Under the pieces are notes generated by a model. That model worked only from the letters and a program-made list of their open reading frames with translations. It ran no database searches and had not been told where the DNA came from. A program made the position numbers and the translations under genes. Of a DNA stretch of 64,000 nucleotides, positions 53,479 through 63,397 are shown one piece after another. The stretch's first letter is position 1, and the number at the start of each line of letters is the position of its first letter. This stretch comes from Rhodobacter sp. NTK016B (GTDB lineage: Bacteria > Pseudomonadota > Alphaproteobacteria > Rhodobacterales > Rhodobacteraceae), in the NCBI RefSeq assembly GCF_017303295.1, contig NZ_JAFKOK010000004.1:124001-188000 (forward strand), given 5' to 3'.

Positions 53479-54797
53479 GTGTCGAGCCTTTCGCTCTGGG
53501 CCGAGGCGAACGCGGCGGCAAGGCCGCTGTCGCGGCGCATCGCCGCGAAATCCGCCCATCGGGGGTCGGTGCGGCGCAGGGTCTGCGCCGAGATACGGCT
53601 GTCCTTGGCCAGATAGAACCGTCCGCCGTGATCGGCGGTGATCGCGTCGAGCCGGGGCATCAGGTCGAGCGACCGGCGGTTGACGGGAAAGTCGAGCGCC
53701 AGCGTATAGCCCTCCATCGGAAAGCTGAGGCGGCTGTCCTGCGGCCCGAAACGCTTGAGCACGGCAAGGAACGAGCCCGCGCTGCTGTCGCTGATCGCCC
53801 GCAGGATGGCGCGCAGGCCCTCGGCGCGGCTTTCCAGCGGCACCACGCATTGAAACTGCATGAAACCGCGCCGCCCATAGATCCGGTTCCAGTCGCGGAT
53901 CGCGTCGAGCGGGTAGAAGAACGGCTCCCACCCGGTCAGCCCGGTGCCTGCCGACAGCCGTCCCTTGGTCCAGTAAAGCTGGTTGAAGGCCCGGATCGAC
54001 CACGGGTTCAGCGCGAATCCGGGGAAATCGACCGGCACGCGCGGCGACAGATGCCCGCGTGCGGCAAAGGGTTTCGCGCGCTTCTCGGGCGGCAATTCGG
54101 CCAGCGTGGCATGTTCGCCATTCATCACCAGCGACCGGCCCATGGCCGAGCCGGTGGCGGCGCAGTCGATCCAGGCCATCGAATAGGTGGCGGAATAGGT
54201 CCGCTCGAACGCGTCGAGCGCGGCGTCGAGATCGGGCGCGGCGATGGTGGTCTGACGGATCCAGCCGCTTTCCACCCGCTTCAGCCGGATCGCCGCGCGC
54301 AGGATGATCCCGGTCAGCCCCATTCCGCCAAGCGTCCAGTGGAACAGATCGGCATTCTCGTCGCGCGAGCAGCGGGTCACGCGGCCATCGGGGCCCATCA
54401 GGTCGAACCAATCGACGAAGGTGCCGAACGAGCCCTCGGAATGGTGGTTCTTGCCATGCACGTCCGAGGCAATCGCGCCGCCGAGCGAGACGAACTGCGT
54501 CCCCGGCGTCACCGACAGGAACCAGCCGCGCGGCAGGAAAGACGACAGGATGTCTTTGAGCGTGACGCCCGCCTCGGCCACCAATTGGCCGGTTGTTTCG
54601 TCAAAGGCGATCATATGCGTCAGATGGCGGGTCGAAATCGCATGCGGCCCGATCGCCGCATCGCCATATGCGCGCCCCATGCCGCGCGCGATCACGGGGC
54701 CATTACCCAGTAAGGCCGCGATCTCGGCCATGCTGCGCGGTGTGCTCAGCTTTCCCTCGACGCGGGGATAGCGTCCCCAGCCCGACAGTTTCATCAA
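53475..54797 (-). CDS. FAD-binding oxidase, DprE1-like (polyprenylphosphoryl-ribose 2'-oxidase)
   Basis: 440-aa PCMH-type flavin oxidoreductase. The flavin domain has IARGMGRAYGDAA (37-49), TPGTQFVSLGGAIASDVHGKN (98 onward) and DVHGKNHH at 112-119, identical to the DprE1 signature. The substrate domain has GYTLALDFPV and FYLAKDSR; the Lys at 398 corresponds to the catalytic Lys 418 of the M. tuberculosis enzyme. At the position of its reactive Cys 387 (target of benzothiazinones) this protein has Ala 367. Overlaps GtrA-like and DprE2-like genes by 4 nt. Assignment to the DprE1 family is strong; the polyprenyl substrate is inferred. Confidence 0.88.
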   Translation of the reverse strand: MMKLSGWGRYPRVEGKLSTPRSMAEIAALLGNGPVIARGMGRAYGDAAIGPHAISTRHLTHMIAFDETTGQLVAEAGVTLKDILSSFLPRGWFLSVTPGTQFVSLGGAIASDVHGKNHHSEGSFGTFVDWFDLMGPDGRVTRCSRDENADLFHWTLGGMGLTGIILRAAIRLKRVESGWIRQTTIAAPDLDAALDAFERTYSATYSMAWIDCAATGSAMGRSLVMNGEHATLAELPPEKRAKPFAARGHLSPRVPVDFPGFALNPWSIRAFNQLYWTKGRLSAGTGLTGWEPFFYPLDAIRDWNRIYGRRGFMQFQCVVPLESRAEGLRAILRAISDSSAGSFLAVLKRFGPQDSRLSFPMEGYTLALDFPVNRRSLDLMPRLDAITADHGGRFYLAKDSRISAQTLRRTDPRWADFAAMRRDSGLAAAFASAQSERLDT

Positions 54798-55219
54798 ACC
54801 CCCTCGGCCACGCGCGCGTTAAAGACAAAGCGCTTGTCGAGCCGGTATTTCACAACATAGCCCACGGCGAGGCCCAGCACCGCGCCGATCTCGCGCGCTT
54901 CATGCGTGCCGGCGGCCAGCCAGAAGGCGGTCTCGGTGCCCCAGAAGATCGCGGTCGTGACCAGCCCCATCACCGTATAGAGCCCGAATTTGCGCGAATG
55001 GGCGCGCATTCCGGTTTCGGTGTCGGCGAATATCCAGCGCTTGTCGAGCACGTATTTCACCACGAGCCCCAGCCCCGTCCCGGCAAAGACCGCCAGCGCG
55101 AACAACACTGGCCCGTCGCCCATCCGCAGCACCAGCCGCTGCGCACCCAGATTGGCCAGCGTGGCGATCACCGCGAACGCGCTATAGCGCCACAACAAGG
55201 TCCAGCCGGTCGCGCTCAT
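54794..55219 (-). CDS. GtrA family membrane protein
   Basis: 141-aa inner-membrane protein with four hydrophobic segments. Two similar halves each end in a conserved VKYxLDKRxxF pattern (VVKYVLDKRWIFADTE and VVKYRLDKRFVFNARV), the hallmark of GtrA. GtrA proteins are proposed to flip or help present polyprenyl-phosphate-linked sugars. In mycobacteria a GtrA protein (Rv3789) sits directly before dprE1-dprE2, the same order as here. Overlaps both neighbours by 4 nt. Confidence 0.9.
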   Translation of the reverse strand: MSATGWTLLWRYSAFAVIATLANLGAQRLVLRMGDGPVLFALAVFAGTGLGLVVKYVLDKRWIFADTETGMRAHSRKFGLYTVMGLVTTAIFWGTETAFWLAAGTHEAREIGAVLGLAVGYVVKYRLDKRFVFNARVAEGV

Positions 55220-56664
55220 AGCACCTTGGCCGCGATGAAAAGCGCCGCGATCAGCGCGACGATGGTCAGGCTGACGCGGTCCCGCGCGGCAAAGACGGTC
55301 GGGTCGTCATCCATCTTGCCCCGGCTTGCCACCAGAACCATGCGCGAGATCCAGTAGAGCAGCGACAGACAGGCGGCCCACAGCAGGACCGGGTGGCTGT
55401 AGAGCACCAACACTTCGGGTTCATTGAGATAGAGCATCAGCACCAGCACCGCGACGAAGCCCGACGCGGTGGCCATCTGCGTGACCAGCGGCAGGTCGGA
55501 CACCCGGTAGCCGCGCCCCGCCGCCTCGTCGAGGCCGCGCTGGCTCATATCGACCAGCTCGGCCTGCCGTTTGACGGCGGCCAGCGCAAAGAACAGGAAG
55601 GCGGAAAACGCCAGAAGCCAGACCGACAGGCTGATCCCGGCGGCGGCCCCGCCCGCGATCACGCGCATCGTGTAAAGGCTGGCCAGCGCGCAGATATCGA
55701 TGATCGGACGGCGCTTGAGCCAGAGCGAATAGGCCACCGTCAGCGCGTAATATCCCGCCAGCACCAACAGGAAGACGGGCGGCAGAAGCAATCCCACCAA
55801 TATCCCCGCCAGCAGCAGAACGGGGATCAGCATCATGCCCGTTTTCAGAGGCAATGTTCCGGCGGCGAGCGGCCTCAGCCGCTTGCGCGGATGCGCGCGG
55901 TCCGAGGCGATGTCGAGCAGGTCGTTGAGCAGATAGACCGACGAGGCCACAAGGCTGAACGCCACGAAGGCCAGCGCGCCCATGAAGACGGCCATCAGGT
56001 TGAAATCATGCGCCGCCACCATCGGGAAGAAGATCAGCATGTTCTTCAGCCATTGATGCGGACGCACCGCGCGCAGAGCAGCGGGGAAGATCGGCACGGG
56101 TGGCGACAGATGGCGCGTATTGGCATGCAGGCCCTGCACCTGCGCGCGTAGGGCAGCGGGCGCGCCCACGGTCATCGCGCCACCGGCTTCTTTCCAGACC
56201 GCCATATCGGCCGGGGAATCGCCCGCATAGACGTATCCGCCCGCACCGTAGCGCGCGCGCAGCCACGCCGCTTTTGCCGGACCTTTGAGATTGGTTGCCC
56301 CGTCCGAGGCATGAACCTCGTCGAACAGATCGAGATGGTCGGCAATCGCCTGCGCGATCCGGCTGTCGGCCGCCGTGACCAGCGCCACGCGTCCGCCCGT
56401 CTTGCGCCAGTGCCGGATTTCCGCGAGCACCTCGGGATCATAGGGCAGGGTGGCCGGATCGGGCAGCGCCATCGATGCCAGCTCGGCCTTCAACGCGGCC
56501 TTGCCGCGCGACAGGCCGCGAAGCGCGACCCACGGCGTGCGCCAGTCCTTTGCCATCGCCGCCCAGAAGGATTCGTAGAGCATGTCCGAGCGCACCAGCG
56601 TCCCGTCCAGATCCACCGCCAGAACGCGCTCTGTGGCAGGACGGGTATCGGCCAATTGATCCAT
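55216..56664 (-). CDS. HAD phosphatase-UbiA prenyltransferase fusion (polyprenyl-phosphate phosphoribosyltransferase-like)
   Basis: 482-aa two-domain protein. Residues 1-185: HAD phosphatase with DLDGT (18-22), a motif II Thr in ALVTAAD and GDSPAD (148-153). Residues 195-482: UbiA-type integral membrane domain with about nine helices and NDLLDIASDRAHP (247-259) plus YSLWLKRRPIIDICALASLYTMRVIAGG, both close to decaprenyl-phosphate phosphoribosyltransferase (Rv3806c). The predicted pathway is PRPP + polyprenyl phosphate to polyprenyl-P-phosphoribose, then removal of the 5-phosphate by the fused HAD domain. In mycobacteria a separate PAP2-type protein is proposed for that step. ATG at 56664 chosen because the upstream extension lacks family character. 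First gene of the operon. Confidence 0.88.
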   Translation of the reverse strand: MDQLADTRPATERVLAVDLDGTLVRSDMLYESFWAAMAKDWRTPWVALRGLSRGKAALKAELASMALPDPATLPYDPEVLAEIRHWRKTGGRVALVTAADSRIAQAIADHLDLFDEVHASDGATNLKGPAKAAWLRARYGAGGYVYAGDSPADMAVWKEAGGAMTVGAPAALRAQVQGLHANTRHLSPPVPIFPAALRAVRPHQWLKNMLIFFPMVAAHDFNLMAVFMGALAFVAFSLVASSVYLLNDLLDIASDRAHPRKRLRPLAAGTLPLKTGMMLIPVLLLAGILVGLLLPPVFLLVLAGYYALTVAYSLWLKRRPIIDICALASLYTMRVIAGGAAAGISLSVWLLAFSAFLFFALAAVKRQAELVDMSQRGLDEAAGRGYRVSDLPLVTQMATASGFVAVLVLMLYLNEPEVLVLYSHPVLLWAACLSLLYWISRMVLVASRGKMDDDPTVFAARDRVSLTIVALIAALFIAAKVL

Positions 56665-56956
56665 CTCGTACGTCCCTGCGCGCCAGTCTGATTGTCGTGT
56701 CCCGGAAAATGCCATGCGGGGCAATTGGGACGCAAGAGGGGCAGACCTGCGCCGATCACAGGGCCGAGCCGCGCAACGGCCCGGTTTGCCAGTGTTGAGT
56801 GCCCTCGAATGCCAAGCCCGGGCCGATCAGATCCGGCTTAGGTCAGCTCTTTCGACAAAGCAACCCAAGCGGTCATGCGGGCCTCGCGGTGAAGGGGTCT
56901 GGCGTCGCAGCGTCCGACGAGACATCCTGTCAGCCGCGTGACGCTCACCGCCCTTT

Positions 56957-57385
56957 GTGTCGCGCGCGCCTGAACCACGATTTGAGCAGACAGATTGCCA
57001 AAACCTCTCGACCGATTTGGCCTTAAGGCATTGCTGGGGTATCTTGGGGCTTCTGCAATACGCGCATCCCGGTCTGGCAATCGGGCTACAGGACGAGAGT
57101 TTCCCCGCAGGCCGGCAATTCCTGCATTTCTTCGCCCTCAGCCTGACCGGATTGGTTTTCGTCGCGGGCTATCTGCGCCGATGGCGGGCGACGCCGCATA
57201 CCTCGGCCACCATGTATGCCGTGTTGGCTTGTCTCTGCTTCATCGAGGTGATGGATTTCGGCGCCTTCGGCGGGGGAGCGATGGCGGTGCCGATCATGCT
57301 GACCGAGTTCGCGCTCTATCTCGCGCTGTCGGTCTATCTGCGGTTTTCCCCGGCGGCGCAGGACGCATTCCCGGCCCGGCTATGA
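56957..57385 (+). CDS. Hypothetical small membrane protein
   Basis: 142 aa if the GTG at 56957 is used. Four hydrophobic segments are evident (around HCWGILGLLQYAHPGLAIGL, FLHFFALSLTGLVFVAGYL, MYAVLACLCFIEVMDFGAF and VPIMLTEFALYLALSVYL), arranged as a compact helical bundle with short loops. No family recognised and no clear ribosome site; the true start may be later. It lies between the polyprenyl operon (divergent) and a tRNA gene, whose 3' end is 22 nt away on the other strand. Confidence 0.5.
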   Translation: MSRAPEPRFEQTDCQNLSTDLALRHCWGILGLLQYAHPGLAIGLQDESFPAGRQFLHFFALSLTGLVFVAGYLRRWRATPHTSATMYAVLACLCFIEVMDFGAFGGGAMAVPIMLTEFALYLALSVYLRFSPAAQDAFPARL

Positions 57386-57406
57386 CACGCGTCGCGGGGA
57401 AGGAAA

Positions 57407-57482
<76 letters not shown>

Positions 57483-57587
57483 GCTGCGTCCTGATAGCGA
57501 CATTCCCGCGGCTCGACAAGAACCCAACGCGGTGATCGCCGGGCCTGCGCTCTTGCCTCGCAACCGGGCAGCGCGCTAGATGCCTGC

Positions 57588-58463
57588 ATGGAAATCGCTT
57601 TTCACCTCGGCGCGCATTGCACCGACCGCGATGCGCTCGTGCAATGCCTGATGCGCAACCGTGCGACCCTGCTCGAACAGGGGATCGCCGTGCCCGGGCC
57701 GGGACGGTACCGTCAGCAATTGCGCCAGATCGGCTTCGACATGCGCGAGCGCGAGACCTCGGCGGAAACGCAGGAGATCCTGCTCGACGGTATCCTTGAT
57801 GAGGACGAGATCGACCGCGTGGTCTTCTCGTCCGAGAACCAGCTGTCGATGCCGCCCTGGGTGGTGAATGACGGCCAGCTTTACCATGCCGCCGCCGACC
57901 GCGCGGCGATGATCCGGCATATCTTCCCCGAGGCGCGGCTGGAATTCTACCTCGCGATTCGCAATCCGGCGACATTGTTGCCCGCTCTGGCGGCGGGCGA
58001 TTCGAGCGGCGCACTCGCCCGACGGCTGTCCGAGGCCGATGCGGACCTCCTGCGCTGGTCCGAAATGCTCGCCCGCCTGACCGAAGCGGTGCCCGACGTG
58101 CCGGTGACGGTCTGGTGCGATGAAGATACACCGCTTCTATGGCCCGAAATCCTGCGCGCGGTGGCGGGCCATGCGCCCGAAACGGTGCTCGATGGCTGGC
58201 TTGCGTGGTACTGGGAACTGGTGACGCCCAAGACCCATGCCGCGATGCGCCGCTGGTTCGAGCGTAATCCCCCCGCCGACGATGCCGCGCGCCGCAAGAT
58301 GCTGGGCGTTCTGCTCAGCCGCTTCGTGCGGCCCGAAGCGGTCGCCTCCGATCCGCTGATCCCCGGCTGGACCGAGGACACGGTCGACCGGCTGAGCGAG
58401 ATCTACGAGGCCGATCTCGACCTCGTGGCGTCGATCCCCGGCGTGACCCTGCTCGAACCCTGA
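57588..58463 (+). CDS. Hypothetical protein with sulfotransferase-like N-terminus
   Basis: 291-aa soluble protein starting MEIAFHLGAHCTDRDALVQCLMRNRATLLEQGI. HLGAHxT at residues 6-12 resembles the 5'-phosphosulfate-binding loop of sulfotransferase-like proteins (often HxGxHKTGTT), but the Lys is Cys here and the following GT is absent, so PAPS binding is doubtful. Later segments (FPEARLEFYLAIRNPATLLPAL) match the general layout of that fold. It may be a non-enzymatic relative. Monocistronic, downstream of the tRNA gene. Confidence 0.65.
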   Translation: MEIAFHLGAHCTDRDALVQCLMRNRATLLEQGIAVPGPGRYRQQLRQIGFDMRERETSAETQEILLDGILDEDEIDRVVFSSENQLSMPPWVVNDGQLYHAAADRAAMIRHIFPEARLEFYLAIRNPATLLPALAAGDSSGALARRLSEADADLLRWSEMLARLTEAVPDVPVTVWCDEDTPLLWPEILRAVAGHAPETVLDGWLAWYWELVTPKTHAAMRRWFERNPPADDAARRKMLGVLLSRFVRPEAVASDPLIPGWTEDTVDRLSEIYEADLDLVASIPGVTLLEP

Positions 58464-58511
58464 GGTTATGAAACCCGGGATTACGGGGCAGGGGCCGCCG
58501 GAAAGCCGCGC

Positions 58512-58766
58512 TTACTGCATGCCGAGCGCTGCCTTGTAGAGATCCAGCACCGCTTCTTCTTCGGCGATTTCGTCGGGCTTCTTCTTGCGCAGCGCGATGA
58601 TTTTGCGCAGCGCCTTGGTGTCGTAGCCGCGGCCCTTGGCTTCGGCCATCACTTCCTTCTGCTGGTCGGTGATGTCCTTTTTCTCGGCCTCGAGATGCTC
58701 GTAGCGTTCGACGAAGCTGCGCAGCTCGTCGGCGGTGACGTCATAGGCGGTGTCGGTGCTGCTCAT
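58512..58766 (-). CDS. gapR: GapR (DUF2312) nucleoid-associated protein
   Basis: 84 aa, helical and charged: FVERYEHLEAEKKDITDQQKEVMAEAKGRGYDTKALRKIIALRKKKPDEIAEEEAVLDLY is the DUF2312 core. In Caulobacter GapR encircles overtwisted DNA ahead of replication and transcription forks and is essential. Family match is strong along the whole length. Single gene, convergent with the sulfotransferase-like gene. Confidence 0.95.
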   Translation of the reverse strand: MSSTDTAYDVTADELRSFVERYEHLEAEKKDITDQQKEVMAEAKGRGYDTKALRKIIALRKKKPDEIAEEEAVLDLYKAALGMQ

Positions 58767-58891
58767 ATTCCGGCCTCTTTCTGGTGCTGGTTCAGATTTC
58801 CGTTCCTAGCGGCGCGCGCCGGACGGGGCAAGGCGCTTGCCGCGCGCGCAAGCAGGGGCTAGACCGCACCCGACCAAAACGGAGACCACCG

Positions 58892-59116
58892 ATGACGACG
58901 GGCGAACTCTTGATCTGGGGCGGCGCGGGCGTGACGCTTCTGGGCGTGGCGGGCCTCGTGGCCTGCGTGATCTGGGTGCTGCGCCTGCGCCGCAAGGGGC
59001 TGGACGATGCCGGGCTGCGCCGGGGGTTGAAGACGGGCGTGATGTGGAACATGTCGGCGCTGTTCGTGTCGGTGATCGGCCTGATGATGGTCATCATGGG
59101 CATAGCCTTCGCCTGA
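58892..59116 (+). CDS. Small two-helix membrane protein
   Basis: 74 aa with two hydrophobic segments (residues 5-26, LLIWGGAGVTLLGVAGLVACVIWVL, and 50-73) joined by a basic loop (RLRRKGLDDAGLRRGLKTG) predicted to be cytoplasmic. GGAG precedes the ATG by 7 nt. The frame is open upstream but that part is unlikely to be coding. Function unknown. Divergent from gapR. Confidence 0.65.
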   Translation: MTTGELLIWGGAGVTLLGVAGLVACVIWVLRLRRKGLDDAGLRRGLKTGVMWNMSALFVSVIGLMMVIMGIAFA

Positions 59117-59179
59117 GCCCGCGTAGCACCCGCCCGCGCGCGTCCGACGGAGCACATCCCGGCCCGCACAGGCTCGGCG

Positions 59180-59246
59180 CATCTTTGATCTATAAATATC
59201 CTCGGGGGTGAATTGGCCGCAGGCCAAGAGGGGGCCGACAGCCCCC
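59180..59246. repeat. Palindromic dispersed repeat, single copy
   Basis: Begins CATCTTTGATCTATAAATA then TCCTCGGGGGTGAA (59199-59212), hairpin TTGGCC-GCA-GGCCAA (59213-59227) and hairpin GGGGGC-CGACA-GCCCCC (to 59246). It aligns with the right half of the element at 8277-8344, with the stems conserved in structure but changed in sequence. It ends just before the stop of the ThiE-like gene. Confidence 0.75.
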
Positions 59247-59256
59247 TGCACCCCTA

Positions 59257-59889
59257 TCAGCCCAGCGGCGCGGTCAGGTCCCTGAGCGCGGCGAGCGGGT
59301 CGTCCTGACCCCAGATCTCGGCACCGATGGCGAAGAAATCGGTGACCGGGGCCAGCGCTTCGACCAGATCGCGTGTCAGCGCGCCTTCGGCCACGACCGG
59401 CACTTCGATCATTTCCGACCACCAGCCGAACAGCTCGGCCTCGGCGCGCAGGCCGGTGCCCAGCCCGGTTTCGCCCACCGGACCGAAGCTGACGTAATCC
59501 GCACCCGCTTCGGCGGCACTCATCCCGTCATGGCGCGAGGCGCCGCAGGCGGCACCGATGATCGCGTCATTGCCCAGCGTCTTGCGCAGCTTGCGCAGAT
59601 CGCGCGCGCCTTCGGGCAGATGCACGCCGTCCAGTCCCAGCCGTTCGGCCAGCACCGCATGGCGGTCGATGACCAGCGGGATGTCGCGGGCATGGGCCAG
59701 TTCGCGCAGCTGATCGGCTGCGCGCGCGATGTTGTCCTCGTCGCCCGAGGCCATCGACAGCCGCAGGCAGGCCACCTCGATCCCGTCGCAGACCCGCGCG
59801 AGCACGGGCGCGAAGTCCTCGGCGTCGAAGGCGGGCGGCGTCACCAGATAGATCTGCGGGCGGTCTTTGGCGTCTTGCGTGTCGGACAT
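59257..59889 (-). CDS. ThiE-like (thiamine-phosphate synthase family) protein
   Basis: 210-aa TIM-barrel protein of the TMP-synthase/TENI family. IDRHAVLAERLGLDGVHLPEG and GADYVSFGPVGETG align with ThiE positions for phosphate and pyrophosphate binding, but the early Lys-containing loop (usually QLRxK) reads CLRLSMASG, and the usual HLGQ is HLPEG, so canonical activity is doubtful. Many genomes of this group carry a second, divergent ThiE copy. ATG at 59889 (MSDTQDAKDRPQIYLV); the frame is open upstream without family similarity. Confidence 0.75.
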   Translation of the reverse strand: MSDTQDAKDRPQIYLVTPPAFDAEDFAPVLARVCDGIEVACLRLSMASGDEDNIARAADQLRELAHARDIPLVIDRHAVLAERLGLDGVHLPEGARDLRKLRKTLGNDAIIGAACGASRHDGMSAAEAGADYVSFGPVGETGLGTGLRAEAELFGWWSEMIEVPVVAEGALTRDLVEALAPVTDFFAIGAEIWGQDDPLAALRDLTAPLG

Positions 59890-59978
59890 GCTGGTCTCTG
59901 CGGATACCTTCAACGAATTGGCGCCCTGTCTAGACTTACCAGACAGGGCGCGCAATGCGTCTTGAGTGGGGGACCGGC

Positions 59979-61620
<1,642 letters not shown>

Positions 61621-61628
<8 letters not shown>

Positions 61629-62439
61629 CGCGGCCTCCTTTCAGGCTGGTGGTGCGATTGAGCGCCCAGTCGGCCACTAGGTTGACCGAAATCGACAGCG
61701 TCACGATCGCCACCGCCGGCACCAGCGCCGCTGGGATGCCGTAGACGATGCCTTCGCGGTTCTCTTTCACGATACCGCCCCAGTCCGCTGCCGGCGGCTG
61801 GATGCCGAGGCCGAGGAACGAAAGGGTCGAGATGAAGAGAATGGCGAAGATGAAGCGCAGGCCCAGCTCGGCCACCAGCGGCGACAGGGCATTGGGCAGG
61901 ATCTCGCGGAAGATGACCCAGCGCTGGCCTTCGCCACGCAGGCGCGCGGCCTCGACGAAGTCCATGACATTGATGTCGACCGCGACGGCCCGCGAAAGGC
62001 GGAACACGCGTGTCGAATCCAGCAGCCCCATGACAAGGATCAGCACCGGCAGCGTGACCGGCATCACCGACAGCACCACAAGCGCGAAGATCAGCGTCGG
62101 GATCGACATGATCAGGTCGTTGAACCGCGACATGACCTGATCGATCCAGCCGCCATAGACGGCCGCCGTGAAGCCCAGGATCGCGCCGGTGCAGAACGAC
62201 ACCAGCGTCGCCATGGAGGCCACGAAGATCGTCGTGCGCCCGCCATAGATCATGCGGGTCAGCAGGTCGCGGCCCAGATTGTCGGTGCCCAGAAGGAACT
62301 GGTCCGACGCCGGTTCCCAGATATCTCCGACGATCTCGGACATGCCGTAAGGTGCGATCCAGGGAGCGAGGATGGCCGCGATGAAGAAAGCGGCCGTGAT
62401 GGTGAGCCCAAGAAGGGCAGAAATGGGAATGCCCTTCAT
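61621..62439 (-). CDS. Peptide-type ABC transporter permease (DppC family)
   Basis: 272-aa inner-membrane permease. FLLGTDNLGRDLLTRMIYGGRTT and FVEAARLRGEGQRWVIFREILPNALSPLVAE (coupling region) are characteristic. Shorter at the N-terminus than the copy at 8370. Overlaps the partner permease by 4 nt (ATGA) and the dual ATPase gene by 8 nt. Confidence 0.93.
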
Positions 62440-63392
62440 TTCGGATGCCTCAGACGGGGGTTGGACAGGATCGAGATGATGTCGGCCAACAGGTTAAGTC
62501 CGATATAGATGGTCGCGAAGATCAGGCCGCAAGCCTGCACCACGGGAACATCCCGCTTGGCGACATGGTCAACAAGGTATTGCCCCATGCCGGGATAGAC
62601 GAAGACCACTTCGATCACCACGACGCCGACCACCAGATAGGCGAGGTTGATCATTACCACGTTGACGATGGGCGCGATGGCGTTGGGCATCGCGTGGCGG
62701 GCAATGATGGTGAAGCGGCGCAGGCCTTTCAGCTCGGCGGTCTCGATATAGGCCGATTGCATCACGTTCAGGATCGCCGCGCGGGTCATCCGCATCATGT
62801 GAGCCAGCACGACAAGCGTGAGCACCATGGCGGGCAGGGCGACGGCGTTGAGCTTCTCGAAGAAGGTCATGCCGCTGTTGATGTTCGAGACCGAGGGGAA
62901 GAGACCCCACTTCACCGAGAAGAAGTACATGATCACATAGCCCAGCAGGAATTCGGGCAGCGAGATCGAGGTGAGCGTGATGGCCGAGATCAGCTTGTCA
63001 GGCCAGCGGTCGCGGTAGCGGACGGCGAGAAGGCCCAGAAAGATTGCCAGCGGGACCGAGATGCAGGCCGCGACCGAGGCGAGGAACAGCGTGTTCTGAA
63101 GACGTCCGCTGATGGACGAGGCGATATCGCGGCCATTCGACAAAGCGGTGCCAAGATCGCCCTGGACGGCATTGAAAAGCCATTCGAAGTACCGGGTGAA
63201 CGCGGGCTGATCCAGCCCAAGTTCGGCGCGAAGGTTTTGCAGGGCCTGTTCGGTGGCACCCTGGCCCAGGATCGCTTGGGCCACATCTCCGGGCAGGATC
63301 TGGGTTCCGACGAAGATCAGGACCGATGCCGCAAGGAGGAGAAGGAGACCCAGCGCGAGGCGCTGGATCACCAGTGTCAGGACGGGATGCAT
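62436..63392 (-). CDS. Peptide-type ABC transporter permease (DppB family)
   Basis: 318-aa inner-membrane permease with the family N-terminus (RLALGLLLLLAASVLIFVGTQILPGD), GQGATEQALQNLRAELGLDQP and the coupling segment SAYIETAELKGLRRFTIIARHAMPNAIAPI. Six hydrophobic segments. It follows the binding-protein gene after 5 nt. Confidence 0.94.
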   Translation of the reverse strand: MHPVLTLVIQRLALGLLLLLAASVLIFVGTQILPGDVAQAILGQGATEQALQNLRAELGLDQPAFTRYFEWLFNAVQGDLGTALSNGRDIASSISGRLQNTLFLASVAACISVPLAIFLGLLAVRYRDRWPDKLISAITLTSISLPEFLLGYVIMYFFSVKWGLFPSVSNINSGMTFFEKLNAVALPAMVLTLVVLAHMMRMTRAAILNVMQSAYIETAELKGLRRFTIIARHAMPNAIAPIVNVVMINLAYLVVGVVVIEVVFVYPGMGQYLVDHVAKRDVPVVQACGLIFATIYIGLNLLADIISILSNPRLRHPK

Positions 63393-63397
63393 CAGCC

